Notes under the pieces: model-generated
What the model was told of the DNA's origin: nothing
What the model saw: the letters and a program-made list of their open reading frames with translations, nothing else
Database searches by the model: none
Program-made: the position numbers and the translations under genes
Source of the DNA: Istiophorus platypterus
Lineage: Eukaryota > Chordata > Actinopteri > Istiophoriformes > Istiophoridae
Length of the DNA stretch: 64,000 nt
Direction of reading: 5' to 3'
Assembly (NCBI GenBank): GCA_016859345.1
Contig: CM029126.1
Location: forward strand, 8,509,027-8,573,026
In this document: positions 35,010 through 48,539 of the stretch, one piece after another
Numbering within the stretch: position 1 is the stretch's first letter
How the letters are laid out: each line of letters begins with the position of its first letter

Positions 35010-37993
35010 CTACAGATTGAGCCCGAGGTGGCAACTTCAAGCAGCCTTTTTTGTCCAACTAAAGGTCAATTACCCAAAGAAGCTCAGTTTATAATCATAT
35101 TAAACAGAGTAAAGCAGCCAGTTTTCATATTTTAGAAGGTGAAACTGAGAAATATTTAACATATGTGGCTGTTAAATTACCCAAATGATTCATCAGTTAT
35201 TTTCATCATAATTTATTTTTCTATCAATCAACTAACGTAGATACCCCAAAAACTCCTCCAGTGTTTGCTTAATCGTGACTTAGAGCCGAGTTCCCAAAAG
35301 CCGTTTTTACAGACTTCGAGTTCAACGAGTCAAAATAAGAGCTGTTGAAGTGCCAAATGCAACATGAGGTAGTTTGATGAACAATCTGATAAGTCAGGCA
35401 TGAATGACTCATTTGTCCCAGGGGACTATACCACATTATGGTAACTGCTCATTTGGTAGTGTCAGCCTAATTGTATTGCTATGCATTCGGTTGTTGTTCT
35501 TTGCAAACATGTTATCTCTTTATTCCAGAGCTGCCATTATTTCATGGAAGTAAACAGTTGCCCTACAGCCTATTAAAACAGTCATGAGCATAATACACCG
35601 TGAGGTACTGTCAAGGTGTATTTACTCATCATTTGCGGGAGATATGAAGCTAAAATTTGATATCTGAAGTTTTAAATACTTTTCTTCAGACAGTCTGGGT
35701 TTCCCGGAATATTAATGAGGAAAAAAGCATAGCATGAGAGCACACTGAGTGAGTGACTGGTGAGCATGAGCTATCCCACTACTCCATGGTCAGCTGTGGT
35801 TTGGTTCCTCAAAATACCCTGAGAAACAACTGAAATTTTGGAAAATACTGTAGTTATCATAATAGATTTGGGTCTTCTTTCCCTGGTATATTAAGACATA
35901 TTTTGAGAAGTGAAGACGGATTCAACAGACCTCCCCAGCTTTGGTTAATTAGAGGTTTATATACTGTATTTTTCATGGCTGCTCAGAGGCAGAGTTAAAA
36001 AAGCACTCAGAAGTCAAACTGCAAATATGGCACAGAGCAAGTCATGAGGGTTCATTCTGTGTCAACTGCAGCCTGTGGTGCTGTCTGTTCCCAAGCTCTT
36101 TTTAAAATTACTCCTCCTTACCCCCTTCTAAGGCCAATTTTTCCACCATTAAGCTGACAGATTTACTTTTGTGATTTAATTCAATCAGTTGGAAAGGGCA
36201 ATGAGATATATTCCAGCCATAGGACAAAGGTCTGCATCATTCGTCTGCACTCAGTCCAACCAAAACAATTATACAAATGACCTTTGATCACATTACCTTA
36301 TTTACTTCATTAGGTTAAGTGGTTCCTTTAAGCTACAAGGCCAGATAATCTCCACTTGCCTTTGACTTGGCTACTACAATGAGCTTTATTTAAAAAAAAA
36401 AAAAAAAATACAGCAAATAAAGAGGTCAAAAGTCATCAAACAGCATATATCAGTCAGACTACATCCACCCCAATTGCCTTGCTTTCATGCTCTCACACTG
36501 AAATCTTACCTTTATGTCAGCAGGAGCTTTTAGTCACCTTTTTATTGTGAAGCTCTACAGATGGAAGAAGGGAGTGCAGCATTTTAGGGGGAAAGTGGTT
36601 AGTAGTGAATATAGACTGTCACTGCTGAGAGAGCAAGAGGGAACGAAATGAGAGAAAACAGGTACATCTCCCCCAGGTCTATAATCCTGAGATTACTGTT
36701 TGCTCTGGGGCCTGTCTGACTGTACTGCAGGCCGCCTGTGCTTCACTTCTAATCTCCTCGGCCCCAGCTGTCCAAGAATTGATTTGAGGATTCTCTGAAT
36801 CAATTACTCTCCTGTCCAAGGTCTCATTGCCTGAGAGATATACTCACACATGCACATGCGCACTTGTGCACATGCGCCCGTGGAAAAAAACCACGGAGAA
36901 AAACTGCATCCACACACACACACACACACACACAAAGCCTATTCATCACTCTGTAGTAAATACTCATTTACAGAGGTTAATTGCGCAGCCTCTGACAAAC
37001 CAGTCTTGAACCAGACCTTGTCCCTCTCTGTGGTGCCTTATACAGTTGGGTATTAGGTCATTAACTGGCCTCAAATGAGCTTTGATCGTTTAGTTAGTCC
37101 ACCTTTTCAACTAATATGATTGCCTCTTTCCACCTTCATTTTTCATTGAGAGTATATTGTCTGGTCTTCTGTTAGTAGAATGCCCCGGTATTGTGCAGTA
37201 TTTAGAATCTGTAAATATCTGCACTGCTACAACACTAGACTGCCATCATGTACCATACTGCATGTTTCTTACATTTTTTTCTTTTTTTTGCTTTTGACCC
37301 TGACCTGATTTTCAAGTGTTTGTAATGATAAGATTAGGCAGATAAACACCAGCACTCTAAGGAAATAGTGTGTTTTGAGTGTACCTGCTGTAAAGTTATT
37401 TGTGTGCACAATTCCTTATCATCAGTCACACACTTGCATTCCTAAATGTATGAATAATGCATGAGTGTAGGGAATAGGGAGGTTTCTGTGTAAAGGAGAG
37501 GAAGCTGAGCATGAATGTTGACCAAGTGCCTTCAATTGAGCTTATTATTTATTCATCTATTTTTTATTGAGTCATGGAAAGCCACAGACAAGCCCACAAA
37601 AGTATTATTGTTAAAGCAGGGGAGAAGAAATTGACTCCTTTGGTGCAGGAGAACTTTTAGGATGAACTAGCCAACCCCCTCAGTAATTACTATCTCTCCA
37701 TACAGACAAGCAGGACGGAGAGGAAGAAATCATGGGAAATTGGTGCTGGTGTTCTTTACATTTGCTAGTCCAACAGCGTTTGTAGTAGTTTAGAGATGCA
37801 GTTTGCAGCTGCAAAATAATTGCAGTTTATTGCCAATTAAACTAATGAGTCCTAAAATAGCCTCAAGTGTGCTGTCTGATAAAGCTGTGTGAAACTGCAC
37901 GGCGAGAAAAAACAGTAATGTTAGAAAATTAGCAAGAAGAATGGCTGATAAATAAAGGTTAAAGAAACTGAAGGTCGATCTAAAAGAACCCCT

Positions 37994-37995
<2 letters not shown>
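35010..37995. other. intron-like non-coding region
   Basis: No gene is supported. Repeat-free, motif-dense patches at about 36110-36380 and 36690-36830 (with TCTAATCTCC and GAATTGATTTG cores) might be conserved elements. An A-run lies at 36392-36408 and a CA repeat at 36910-36934. Confidence 0.45.
36910..36934. repeat. (CA)n microsatellite
   Basis: About 12 CA units. Confidence 0.95.

Positions 37996-38026
<31 letters not shown>
37996..38026. repeat. (AC)n microsatellite
   Basis: About 15 AC units. Confidence 0.95.
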
Positions 38027-38030
<4 letters not shown>

Positions 38031-38370
38031 CCCCTCCCCTAACACCAATCCGGACTGAAGTATCTCAGCCTAGATAGAGATGTGCTTCTCTTTGATAGAT
38101 GTCATCCCAAGGCTTGGCCTCCAGCTTCTCCTAAGCTGAACATCGTTAATAATGCAGCATGCTTTTGCTCAGACCTGCCTGACAGATGTGCATAGATTGA
38201 GCCTGAGGTTCCCCGCTGCTCGTCAACAGGCCGCTGTTATTTTTAGTGGCAGGTTTTACTAAAGTTGTAGAGGTGACTCAGACAAAACAGTGGAGCCAAC
38301 AAATTTGTCACATCCCCCACTGCACTGGGGAGTTTGACAGTTTAATGTGTGTCTGCCTCTTTGGTCCAAG

Positions 38371-38773
38371 CTGAAATATCTCAACTAGTGGAATAATACT
38401 CAACGTTGGATGGATTCCTCTGAACTTTACAGACATTCATGGTCACAAGAGGATAAATTGTAATGTCTCTGTTGATCCCTGATTTTTTTTTTTCTTTTCT
38501 GGCACCATTTCAATTTATCCAATTCTTTTATGACCAATTACCTGAAAACCTCCTGACATTTCCATCAGCCCCAACGGGATGTTGTGTTTTTGCTATTTAG
38601 CAAATATTAGAATCCCAACACGCGGAACTAAGATGGTACACCTGGAAAACATTTTACCTGCTTTACATTTGAATTTAAGCATTATCATGCATGCTGACTT
38701 TAGCATCCAGCTCAAAGCACTGCTCTCTCAAAATACAGCTCGACAGAGCCGCTACCATGGCTGTACACTCTTG
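38371..38773 (+). repeat. interspersed repeat family X, copy B
   Basis: This diverged second copy of the repeat at 33951-34290 extends further left. It begins AAATATCTCAACTAGTGGA, continues with GGATGGATTCCTCTGAACTTT, ACATTCATGGTCACAAGAGGA and TGACATTTCCATCAGCC, and ends with CTCAAAGCACTGCT and CATGGCTGTACACTCTTG. The matched order of blocks across both copies supports common origin. The spurious 80-codon frame at 38579-38821 lies inside it. Confidence 0.7.
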
Positions 38774-41700
38774 TTTTTCCTCCTCTTTTGTGTGCGTTTT
38801 AACATGCTGCAGGAGCTTTGAGTTTCAGTCTCTTGCTTATGTGCCATTTCACAGTCTGATGCTGTAAGATGCTGATGTGGGTCATTTATATGTAACACCA
38901 GCAATCTGCATTTGTCAGACAACAACTAGATTGCACTCACTAACAGGAATCTGATGGCCAGTCAGCCTCTCCGTGATAACAGAAACAATGAAGAAATAAA
39001 TAAATAACCTTTATTCTATAATAAAATACATTCTATATTACATATTGAATTTATAAAAGACATACAGTATCGTCTTATATTATTAAATTTTACCTGAGAG
39101 CTATTGACTATTTAGAATGGGATAAGAACTCAGGTATATATTATTATTTTCTATACGCCAAGCTTCAAATGTGTGTTTATTATTTGTTGATCCTAGCCTG
39201 CAATGAAAAAAAAAAGGCAAATGGGAACACGGCAGTACATGAACAGCATCTAGATCTAGTGTAAACGCCTTAGGCTGAACTCTCTAAACTGTATGTATGC
39301 CTTTACCTCCTTTCTTACACTCTCAGTTTGTCTCTTAAATTAATGCAGAGTTCAGTGCCAGTGGCTAAAATAATTACCAAACCCTTTGTGTAGCTGTACT
39401 CTATCAACACTTTTAAACAGTGTTCCTATTAAACATTGAGAGCTGCAGCACTTCTGCAATTCACATCCAATTGCACTGTAGAATTATGTATTATTTGTCA
39501 GTGGCCAGGCAGTAGTCAGTTCTTTTCTCTACAGGGGTCTCAATTTCACCCCCTTACTGCAATATGATGTGTGATGGAGCACAAGCGCCTCAGTATGTGT
39601 GATTTGTGTATTGTTTTAAATATTATCTCTGTTATATAATCTTTGATGGATTTCGGTCCAGAGGAGCCCATTGCAGCGCTTCAGTTTTCCAGGAGTTGTT
39701 GAGGGAATGATCGGTTGTGCTACCGACGCAGCAGTTACTGGAGCAACTGTACGATGAGCGGAGGCAGTGATTCATAAGACTAATGAAAAACGAGCGGGAC
39801 TGTTGACGTTTGAAATCAGCATGCTGATAAGAGACGAGATCAGTACACATTAACGCTCTGCGGTCAGTTGTGGCACTTACTGTAACTGTCACAGAGACAG
39901 TTAGAGCTGCTCTGCTGAAGCCTGTGAGATATCAGTCCAGCTACAGGGACGTCGCATGAACTACTTAAGATAAATGGCTTCGACCTGACGTTGACTGTGT
40001 TTACTTGAAGGCTGCAGCATGTCAATGAATAATAAACAAATACAACACCCCCCTCCCCCCACTGCCTGAACCCGAGTGTATAGCCTTCAAGAGCGGTGCA
40101 TTTAATTGTGTTCAAAATCACAAGTGACCGAATGCAAACGTGACCCGACGTCTTGCTGTTAAATTTAAATCTGACCACATGGAAAGGAGTTATTTAACAT
40201 TTCAAAGCAAACATAAAGAGCAAATTCCAGAACACAAGAGCCCCTTCTACCATACTGCCATTTTCGCAAAGCTGGAAGAGATGTTATCACCTTTGCCGTC
40301 TTACAGATGTGCGAGCCAAGAAGGCATGACAGTGCAGGGTCCCTCAGTGGCACCCCTGTGTCTGGCATCATTGCTGGGCCACGGTGGCACTGAGGTTATT
40401 AAAAACATAGCCTCTCCATCTGTCAGAGCATGGTGCGTCTCTGGCCTTTTGTTGCTTTTAAGATTCAGGCTGTCAGGCTTTCCACCCCATGAAGTGATTG
40501 AAGATAAAACCAAAATCCGTTATCAGCATGTCTGTCAACTATCGACAATCCCATCTGTCTTCCCCGATAAGACTCGTCTCGCATCATGGCTTGAGAATTT
40601 TCACAAAGCGTGGACGATTCTGACTGATGCTTCGAAAAAGGGAAATGTGATAAAATTAGAACCAGCATCATTAAAGATTAAATGTGGTTAATGTTGAGCC
40701 TAATAGAATTTCTACTCACATAGCATTGTGAGGGCAGAAAACATAAGCAGCTAGAACTGCTAGAACTGTGGGTTCAGTACAGAGTTTGAGTTTTTAGAGG
40801 CCATAGTTTTTGTACATGATTGCTGCTGCCTTAGACCTTAAGAACTCAGGATGCAGAAAGTACAAGACAACTCTCACTGCAAAACAAAATTGCTTTGACT
40901 AATGCAGCATTGTTTATGTTCCTTCCTCAGAATAGTCTCTACTGAAGGTGACTCAGAATCTCTCTTCCCTACCTATTCATAATGGTTCAATATGTTTCAT
41001 GCAACATCGCTTGTAACACGAGCATTTACTATACACTAATAGGCCAGAGCAATAAAACTAGTATATAAGATAGTTTATATGTCTAAATACTATATATATA
41101 TATACATACACATACAAATGTATAAAAATGTCTACACATACATACATAAACCATCACTGTTACACAACATTGTGAGTGCTAAAGGATCTGTATCTGTACA
41201 CAAGTACAAATTCTGAATTATTAAAATTATTAATATATGAAGGCAAATGAGCGTTGCAATTTCAGAAAGCAGATAATCAAATGAGAAAGTGTGGAAATAA
41301 AGGTTGGATTAATAATGAATGAATTTGTCCCAGATTTTTCTGCTTGCAAACCAATCTGCAATGAAAATTAAATTTCTTATGTGAGAAAAAAAATTAAGTT
41401 TTAATTTCATCGTCATCTGTGCTACAAGTATCTTAGAATTCTTACTGTGTTCGTTCTCATGTTGACATAAATAATGGAAAAAGTTAAATTCCAAAGTCTT
41501 ATATGGATTTTAGGGTGCAATATCTTAGTTGTCTTCTCTGTATTACAAAAAATATTACAGCAATGTTTTTTTTGTTTTTTTATCAGTTATTTTATGGTGT
41601 CATTTTTATTTTTTTTTTGTACGTCTGCACACTATCATAAATGCACAAAATCATCAAATGTTTATGTTTTATACTGAACAGCAACTTGGGCTGGAAGTAT

Positions 41701-42142
41701 ACAGAATGATTCAGACAAGAGTATCACACTTCACTAAGTCCCTGGGGATGAGAGTTGTCAAAATAAAGTATCATCTAGGATTCCCAGTGATAAGGATTCT
41801 TTTCAGTGTCACCTTCATGCAACCAAGGCCCAAGTTTTTCAGATCAACAGAAAATAGAAATGTTGTTTGTCAGTGCATGTTCCACTTGGCCTTACTGCTG
41901 CTGTTTTTACATTCTGTACAGGTTTGGCATTGGGAAAATGTTGTGGTCTTATTGAGGTTGACCACAGTACCCTGAAGTTGTACTGAGAGAGAATGCAATA
42001 TTCAACAGTTGTGTCTCTGCCTTAGGCTGCATGTTGCCCCTAGCATATTCACATCTCTTAGCACCAGTATTAAGCAGGTCACTTGAAAATTGTAATCGAC
42101 CTGATGACATATTTATTGTTCATTAAAATAAATAGATCACTT
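38774..42142. other. non-coding, with a stop-poor segment at 39630-40690
   Basis: The segment 39630-40150 has higher GC and CpG than its neighbours and may be a decayed transposon or exapted sequence that I do not recognise. A plus frame at 40140-40691 is 183 codons (172 from its first ATG) without domain, signal or membrane segment. Minus frames of 68-70 codons overlap it, so composition rather than coding probably explains it. A TA/CATA-rich patch lies at 41088-41150. Confidence 0.45.
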
Positions 42143-42178
42143 TACTAACTACTTAGTTAATTAGCTATTTAGTTAGTA
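42143..42178. repeat. 36-bp imperfect palindrome
   Basis: The arms TACTAACTA and TAGTTAGTA close a palindrome centred on TAATTA, with 15 of 18 positions pairing. It might form a small cruciform or act as a symmetric binding site. Confidence 0.7.
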
Positions 42179-45044
42179 GCTCAGACTATTACTCAAAATT
42201 TTGAAAGATAAGATATTACATTGCTAAAATTACATATAGTTGTTGATTGATGGCATCCTGGATTCCTTATTGTTTATTACATATTTTATGTTTTGTTCCT
42301 TTGTTGGTTACAGCATTTGGGCTTGTAGAAAATTTGACCCCCAGCCACAAATACAAATCAAATTTAATCTCTTATCAGTAGTGTAACTTAATCTGATTTG
42401 TGATATTCTAAAAACGCTTAAATAATCCCCAAAGTTGATATAATATATTTGAATTAAAATCTACAAAATTGTTACACTTTTAAAAAGTATTTCTTTTGCT
42501 GTGGATTATCTAGAGTTCAGTGCCTACAGTAATTGGTGTTTGACTTCAGCATACCCTTTTCCACCCCCACATCCCATGAGGTAGGGCATGGTTTCCATCA
42601 TACCCTCCCACTATTCTAGTATTACAAGCCTCCGGTGTTCTTCAGAGGGAGAAGTAGTAATGGCCCATTATTTCGATGCACACCAACCATAGCATTTACC
42701 ACAGGCCGCTAAGGCTAAAGCGCAGAGGTGGAAATAATGGTAGAGAGGGTGGCTAGTGCCTGTCACAAGGGATCTACAGTGATCCACAGTGAAAAAAAAG
42801 ACATCCTAGAACGTCTCTGCTGAATAGACTGTGGTTGGCTTCAATGGGAACCTACTTTTAATGTTTTAATGGTTTCTCTTTTACTTTGATGGCCAGTTGT
42901 AAACCTCAGGGGCCATCAAATAAACGCAGTTAATTGCCAGAATAATGATTTCAACAACTGGTTCAAATTAGCCGTTTAATTTGAGCTTTAGATATTATGC
43001 AAAAGCAACTTCAGTTTCATAAAAGGAGAGTAACCATGCAGTCAAGGGAAAGTCACGGCAAACTCAGAATGACAGGAAGGATGGGATGAGAGGTGGAGAG
43101 ACTGAGGATGCTCAGCAAATGAAAAGGGAGAGAGAGTGAGAGAGGACAGTCACCAGCTGACTAAAAAGTGGGCTTTTATCATTTATTCATTTGAAATGCA
43201 AAAGCATGGAGGCAGACACTGAACATACCCAACTAAGCCCTCCTCGCCTTTCCCCTCTCATTTGCATTGAAAGGACTGCAGGGTTCGTGTGAAGGCTGGG
43301 GCTCATGAGCTTCATGGCACTGTGTTGGCCCCCTTGAGCTAGTTCATACTCCCACATGTTGGGGAACATGTAAGAGCTCTGAGCAAAGGCAAGGCAAACA
43401 GCCGTCGCTGCCCCCACTCGTATTATTGGCAGCTGTGCATAATACGTAGATAGAAACGGGGGTAAATACCCAAGTATGGTGCATGTAAATGTGTAGCATG
43501 GTGTTTTAAATGCAAAGAGTTTTACTGCCTGCCTGGGTAGACTGATTAAGTGAGTTCAAAAAGAACATAGTAATTTTTAACACCTGCAAATCAAAATAAA
43601 AGAGCACTCTCACTTTTAAGGTAAAGCCTGCATTATTAAAGTTAAATGGAATCTTTTTTTCTATGAAATGAGTATATGCAGTATGTCCGGGGTTTGTCTT
43701 GACTTGTCTACTTACAGTATTTGGTCAAAATTTTAAATACCAAAGCAAAGAAATTTTAATTTTATATAAACGTATTTGAGCATTTGCTGTCGACACGACC
43801 AGACCCTTAAGAAAGACACAGCTAATTCTAGCTAGACCCTTCTTCGTAAACATTATACACTTACATTCAAAAACAGTAATAACTAGTATCGTTTAGTGGT
43901 GATCAGCGCTAACATTACAGCGCTGACCTGGTACAGTGGCTTCACCAGACCTAGCAAAATAAAGAATCCCTCCAAGTGTTTTGAAAACAGCACAGGACCT
44001 AGTTGGCATTGAGCTGCCATTACTAGAGAACTGTGCAGGGCAAAAAAACATCATAACAGAAAAAACAAACCCAGGACAGCATCTGTTCAAGTCTCATCTA
44101 CTTTAATATTTGCTGCTTGGTTAGGTTTTAGCCTAAATTGCTAGATTCCACTTTTTGAGTGGAGCACAAACTTGAAAAAGCTGTTTTCTTCTAAAGGGAC
44201 AGACGTCTTAAAGTGGTAATGGTACACATTTAATGTTTTTTTGATGTTTTGGAAAAAAATGTTTTGTATCGACAGATGTAGGCTCTCAAATGTCAGTGGT
44301 TTGTTGACAGGGGTAACACCTAACCAGAGGCTTGAATTTTAAACCCTTTTTCCATGTGTCCAAAAATGTTATTCTCCTTATGTACGTGACTGAGTTATCA
44401 CGAAATTTTACATTTCCAAGCACAAAATATGAGGAGAATTCGAGAGACTTTCGTATAAAATCAAACTAAAAGCACAGCAGTACTTTACAAACTGGAAAGT
44501 ATACTTACAATAGTAAGAAAAAGACTGTTATTCTAGCCAATCCCTATACTAGAAAGTTTGCAGTATAATTCCTCTATGTTATAACTATGAATTATGATCA
44601 AACAAAGGAGCCTATTAAGCCTATCTTTCTAATATAATAAAAATCCAATCCAAGCTCAGCAGGAAATTAAATCAGAAAGCTCAATAAGAAATTAGAGCAA
44701 AACAGATGGATAACAAGAAGCTTATTCCTTGGCCTGAGGAACAGCAGCAAAACAGTTAGGAACTCCAGAAAATTTCAAAACATGAAAAAAATATACATTT
44801 ACAGTGTTAGATTTATTCATTTTAATTTCATGTACTTTCACATCTAATTATATTGACTAAAAAAAATTACTTTATATGTTGCTAGAAAAGACAAGAGATG
44901 GAAATTATTCAGCTATAACCCTGTATAAGTTGAGCATAACTGCAGCCACTGTGCTGTGATCACCTGTTCCTGGATCTAGCCGGACTTTCATTTGGCTCCA
45001 GCAACCCTACTAACTAGAAAGAACTTTGTGTATCAAGGTGCATA
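42179..45044. other. non-coding
   Basis: No gene or recognised repeat. The block 43770-44240 contains an 8-bp stem (TCAGCGCT at 43903-43910, AGCGCTGA at 43919-43926) with an 8-base loop. The rest is AT-rich and unremarkable. Confidence 0.5.
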
Positions 45045-45060
45045 GTGTGCGTGTGTGTGC

Positions 45061-45147
<87 letters not shown>

Positions 45148-45148
45148 A
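45045..45148. repeat. (TG)n microsatellite, about 100 bp
   Basis: A TG repeat, pure from 45063 to 45143, edged by GC interruptions (TGTGCG, GCGCG) at both ends. It is the longest TG tract in the window. The Cys-Val and Thr-His frames across it are artefacts. Confidence 0.98.
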
Positions 45149-48100
45149 GTGCCTGCACAAGCAGTAGAGGCTGTACTGGAGGGAGGGGGCAACATGCTGA
45201 CCGTCACTTTCCCTTGCTGTCAGGACCAATCAGTGTCTGGCAAGTTAATGGAGAACACAAAACCTATTTAAAAGCTACATTTACCACTTGGCTGATTCCA
45301 TTACATTGTGTAATTTCCAGGTGTCACATTTCCCCTCCACACGTCTGTCTTAATGCTCTCCCAAGCACCCTCTGATTAGTCAGCCTCGGCTGGCTCCCCC
45401 AAATCCACTTTAGCGAGCACCCCATCCGTTTACATCCTCCTTGAAGGGAAAAACTCCACACTGCACATTTTATTTGGGTGTTCAGCAAGTTACCAGATAA
45501 TGCTGGACACCGGTGCGGCTGTAAAATGCTAAATGGTGCAGCCCTTTTCTGTTCTTGGAAGGGTCAATCCATATCTGTTTCTCCCTGACTTTCAAAGGGC
45601 AGTAACTTCTCGATCCGTGTCGTGTCAATCCTTGCCCACGCCCAAATTTTGAATCAAATTCTGGGACCGGAGGTGCATGTCATGGTTAGTTGACGCTGAT
45701 AGCAGCAAATAATGTTATCTGCAGAGGCTGATCTCAAATATGTTTTATGATGCTTTCAACTGGTGTTCAATTTGACTTCAAAGAACAGACAGGCCCTTTT
45801 GTTTCAAACAGGAAGGGCCAAATGCACAGGATAGCTGCTAGATTGGCTTTGCTTATGAATATTTCAAGCCTAAGTAAGAAACCAGGTTTAACAGAAATCA
45901 TTTGAGCTGGAGAAAAATAATTTAGGGCAAATCATAGCCTTCTCAAATTTTTTTCTAATTTTTTTAACATCCAGCTATAAAAGTTTTGTCGTGATTCCTA
46001 ATTCATTATGCTTGAGGGTTCCTGGAGTACTGTCTTGATCAGGGGGCTGTGGTTTAATCTTTAATCTGCAACAGCGGGCTCAACCTCATTTCTCTTGAAG
46101 CATAAATTAGTACTCTGTAGGACTTCAAATCATTTTTTGCTTCTGATTGTAATTGTAGCAAGATTAGTGGAAGTCCCCCATAAGTCAGAGGTTCCTTGGT
46201 TAATAAAAAGCTGCTCGGTGAACTAACCACTTGAAGATCGGTACTGGATTTCCAGTGGCACCGATGGCGGTCAGAAGATAACCGCCACTACTTTGTCAAA
46301 CATGCCGCTGATGTTTAATCAGGGGCCAGACACTGAATTGTGGTCACCACAGACCCAGGAAATCAATGGTGGTTGAGGATGCAATCGAGAGCTTCATTTG
46401 ATTTGTGACACCAAGTTTCGCTTCAGAGGCCACAGGGGAACTCCCGCCACCAAATGTTTGCCCCATAGAGAAATCCCTTTATGAATAAGCAGCCATTGAA
46501 TTATCGCTTCTTTTCCTTTTATGTATCTATTTATTTTTTGGTCTGAAGATATTGCTCTCAGGAAGCCTGTCATTCTCTCCATCAGTCAGAGTTCATAGCC
46601 AATGGAGTGAGTCCACTTCCTTCTCGTATAGGTCACTAGCCTTTTACAGTGTGGGGCTACTCGCTTTTAATGTGACATCTTACTAGTCTGTCTTTTTATG
46701 TGCTCAAGGTGAGGTCGATGCTGCTGCCTGCATTTTCCTTTCTTGGTTTGCAGCAGAAAGTGAGCTCTGAAAATGAGGTCATTTGAAATGCAAAGCCTGG
46801 CCACCTTAAGGATCCTTTTCACTCCTTTTAATTACATGCTATACCCTGAAGTTATGAGATCTATCAAACTGCCAATACTTACAAGTGGGGAAATAAGAAC
46901 ATGATTGACTTCAGGATTGGTGATCATTGCTATTGAACTAACATCGCCCTCAGTGTGACTCACCAGTCATAACAGATCAACACAACTTACTGAAGAAATG
47001 CAGGCAGATAATGAGATATAGACCAAAATAAATAAATGGCAATGAGGATCTTTTATTCAACTGCTTCAAGGTTCCATTGTGCTTGTTAGGTCACCCACTA
47101 GTTTACTTTGGGAATACGGAGATAGACCAAAGCATCAAATCGGGCAGTTTTAGCCATATGTTTATTCATTGATATTTTAAATTGTATTAATAAATGTGCA
47201 TTGCAATTATGCCACCCATTACACTACACAGATGAAATCTTCTCCTCTAACAACTCCACCTTAATTCCAACCAGCTAATATAAAAGCAATAGTTGGGAAA
47301 CACCAGGGGGGGGGTCGCTCACTTTATTTTTAGTGCAGCTGATATCCAGCCCACAGCAAATTACAGGTCAACAACGTTGATAAGCGGGTTGGGTTCTCCC
47401 ACTCAAGTCACTGTCGAATTGCCTGATGTTGGAAGAGTATATTAAACGAACCCAAAGGGCCACTAATGATCCCCTCTCCATCAATGTGCAGCTTGCCAGG
47501 AAATGTCTTTAAATAATGATTCCAAAGCTAGCTATCAATTCACAGGTATGTTGAAGGAATTAAATCTGTCCCCTGAAAATGTACCCATTTGGTATGTGGA
47601 CCTGGTAATTTTTAGCATTAGTGACAGTTGAGTGCGTTGTTTAAAAAAAAAAAAAGAAAGAAAAAAAAAGGAGGAAAAATAAAAACAAGGCAAACCGTCC
47701 ATCTTTCCTCGGGTCAAATGTAGTGAATGGGAAGGGTAACATTCCGTCATGTGAGCTGTGAGCTGTTTTCTGTCTGCTGACTGACTGGAGGCGATCCTTC
47801 AGGAATTCATCATTTATCAAACTGGGTGATATCCCCTCCGGCAGGATGCTCTCTACCATAGGGCAGGACGGGAGCGGATGAAGTCTGACACCTCAGGGTT
47901 TGCCTGGAGAGAAGAAGGCCAATCAGGATGCATTAGCCTAACTACAGGATTACTACCACTTTTATTAAACTGGGCTTACAGATGATATCCACTGCTACTT
48001 GCACTCCTGCAAACAGACAGATATGTTTTTTTAAATATGCCCCCCCCCCAAACACACACACGCACTCTGTTCTCACCCATTAAAACACTGGTCTGGACAG

Positions 48101-48153
48101 CCACAGATCTATAGTGCAGGTACCAAGATATAGGACATAATGGATGTCCTGTT
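45149..48153. other. intron-like non-coding region
   Basis: No gene is visible. Repeat-free patches at about 46200-46420 and 47230-47520 look like possible conserved elements from texture only. Simple tracts include a G-run at 47307-47314, an A/GAAA tract at 47642-47672 and a C-run at 48041-48049. Confidence 0.45.
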
Positions 48154-48155
48154 AA

Positions 48156-48253
<98 letters not shown>
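48154..48253. repeat. compound (TA)n(CA)n(TA)n(TG)n microsatellite
   Basis: TA units run into about ten AC units, then ATATAT, then about twenty GT units. The AC and GT blocks are reverse complements around the ATATAT centre, so at least 46 bp form a perfect palindrome able to fold into a hairpin. Confidence 0.95.
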
Positions 48254-48254
<1 letters not shown>

Positions 48255-48539
48255 AAAAGAACAAATAAGATGCCAGTTTGAAAGATGTGCATTCATCTTA
48301 CCTCATGTGAGATTTTTAACTGCAGAAAACAGATCACAGAAATTTCATGGCACAGTATAACTTAACCTGTCAAAATGGAAAAAAGGCTGACTGACTAGTG
48401 TTTTGTTGTAAACAAAGCCTTTCTTTGGTTTCTTACTGATTGAATACTTAGATATCTCATGATCAAAATGACAACATTACATCCATGTCTAATTACTTTC
48501 AAATAAGGCTTTGCAGCCTCATGATGTGCTTAATAGAAT
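48254..48539. other. non-coding spacer
   Basis: This is short AT-rich sequence between the compound microsatellite and the Tc1-like element. No feature is recognised. Confidence 0.5.

Noticed and set aside
34832..36759. Identical 14-mer CTTCTAATCTCCTC at 34832 and 36746
   Set aside because: Several 14-mer coincidences are expected by chance in 64 kb, so this is not significant alone.
41529..41975. 148-codon frame on the plus strand
   Set aside because: It is Phe-rich from T-runs and has no domain.
45014..45375. Frames over the 45-kb TG repeat on both strands
   Set aside because: They are translated microsatellite (Thr-His or Cys-Val) and not genes.
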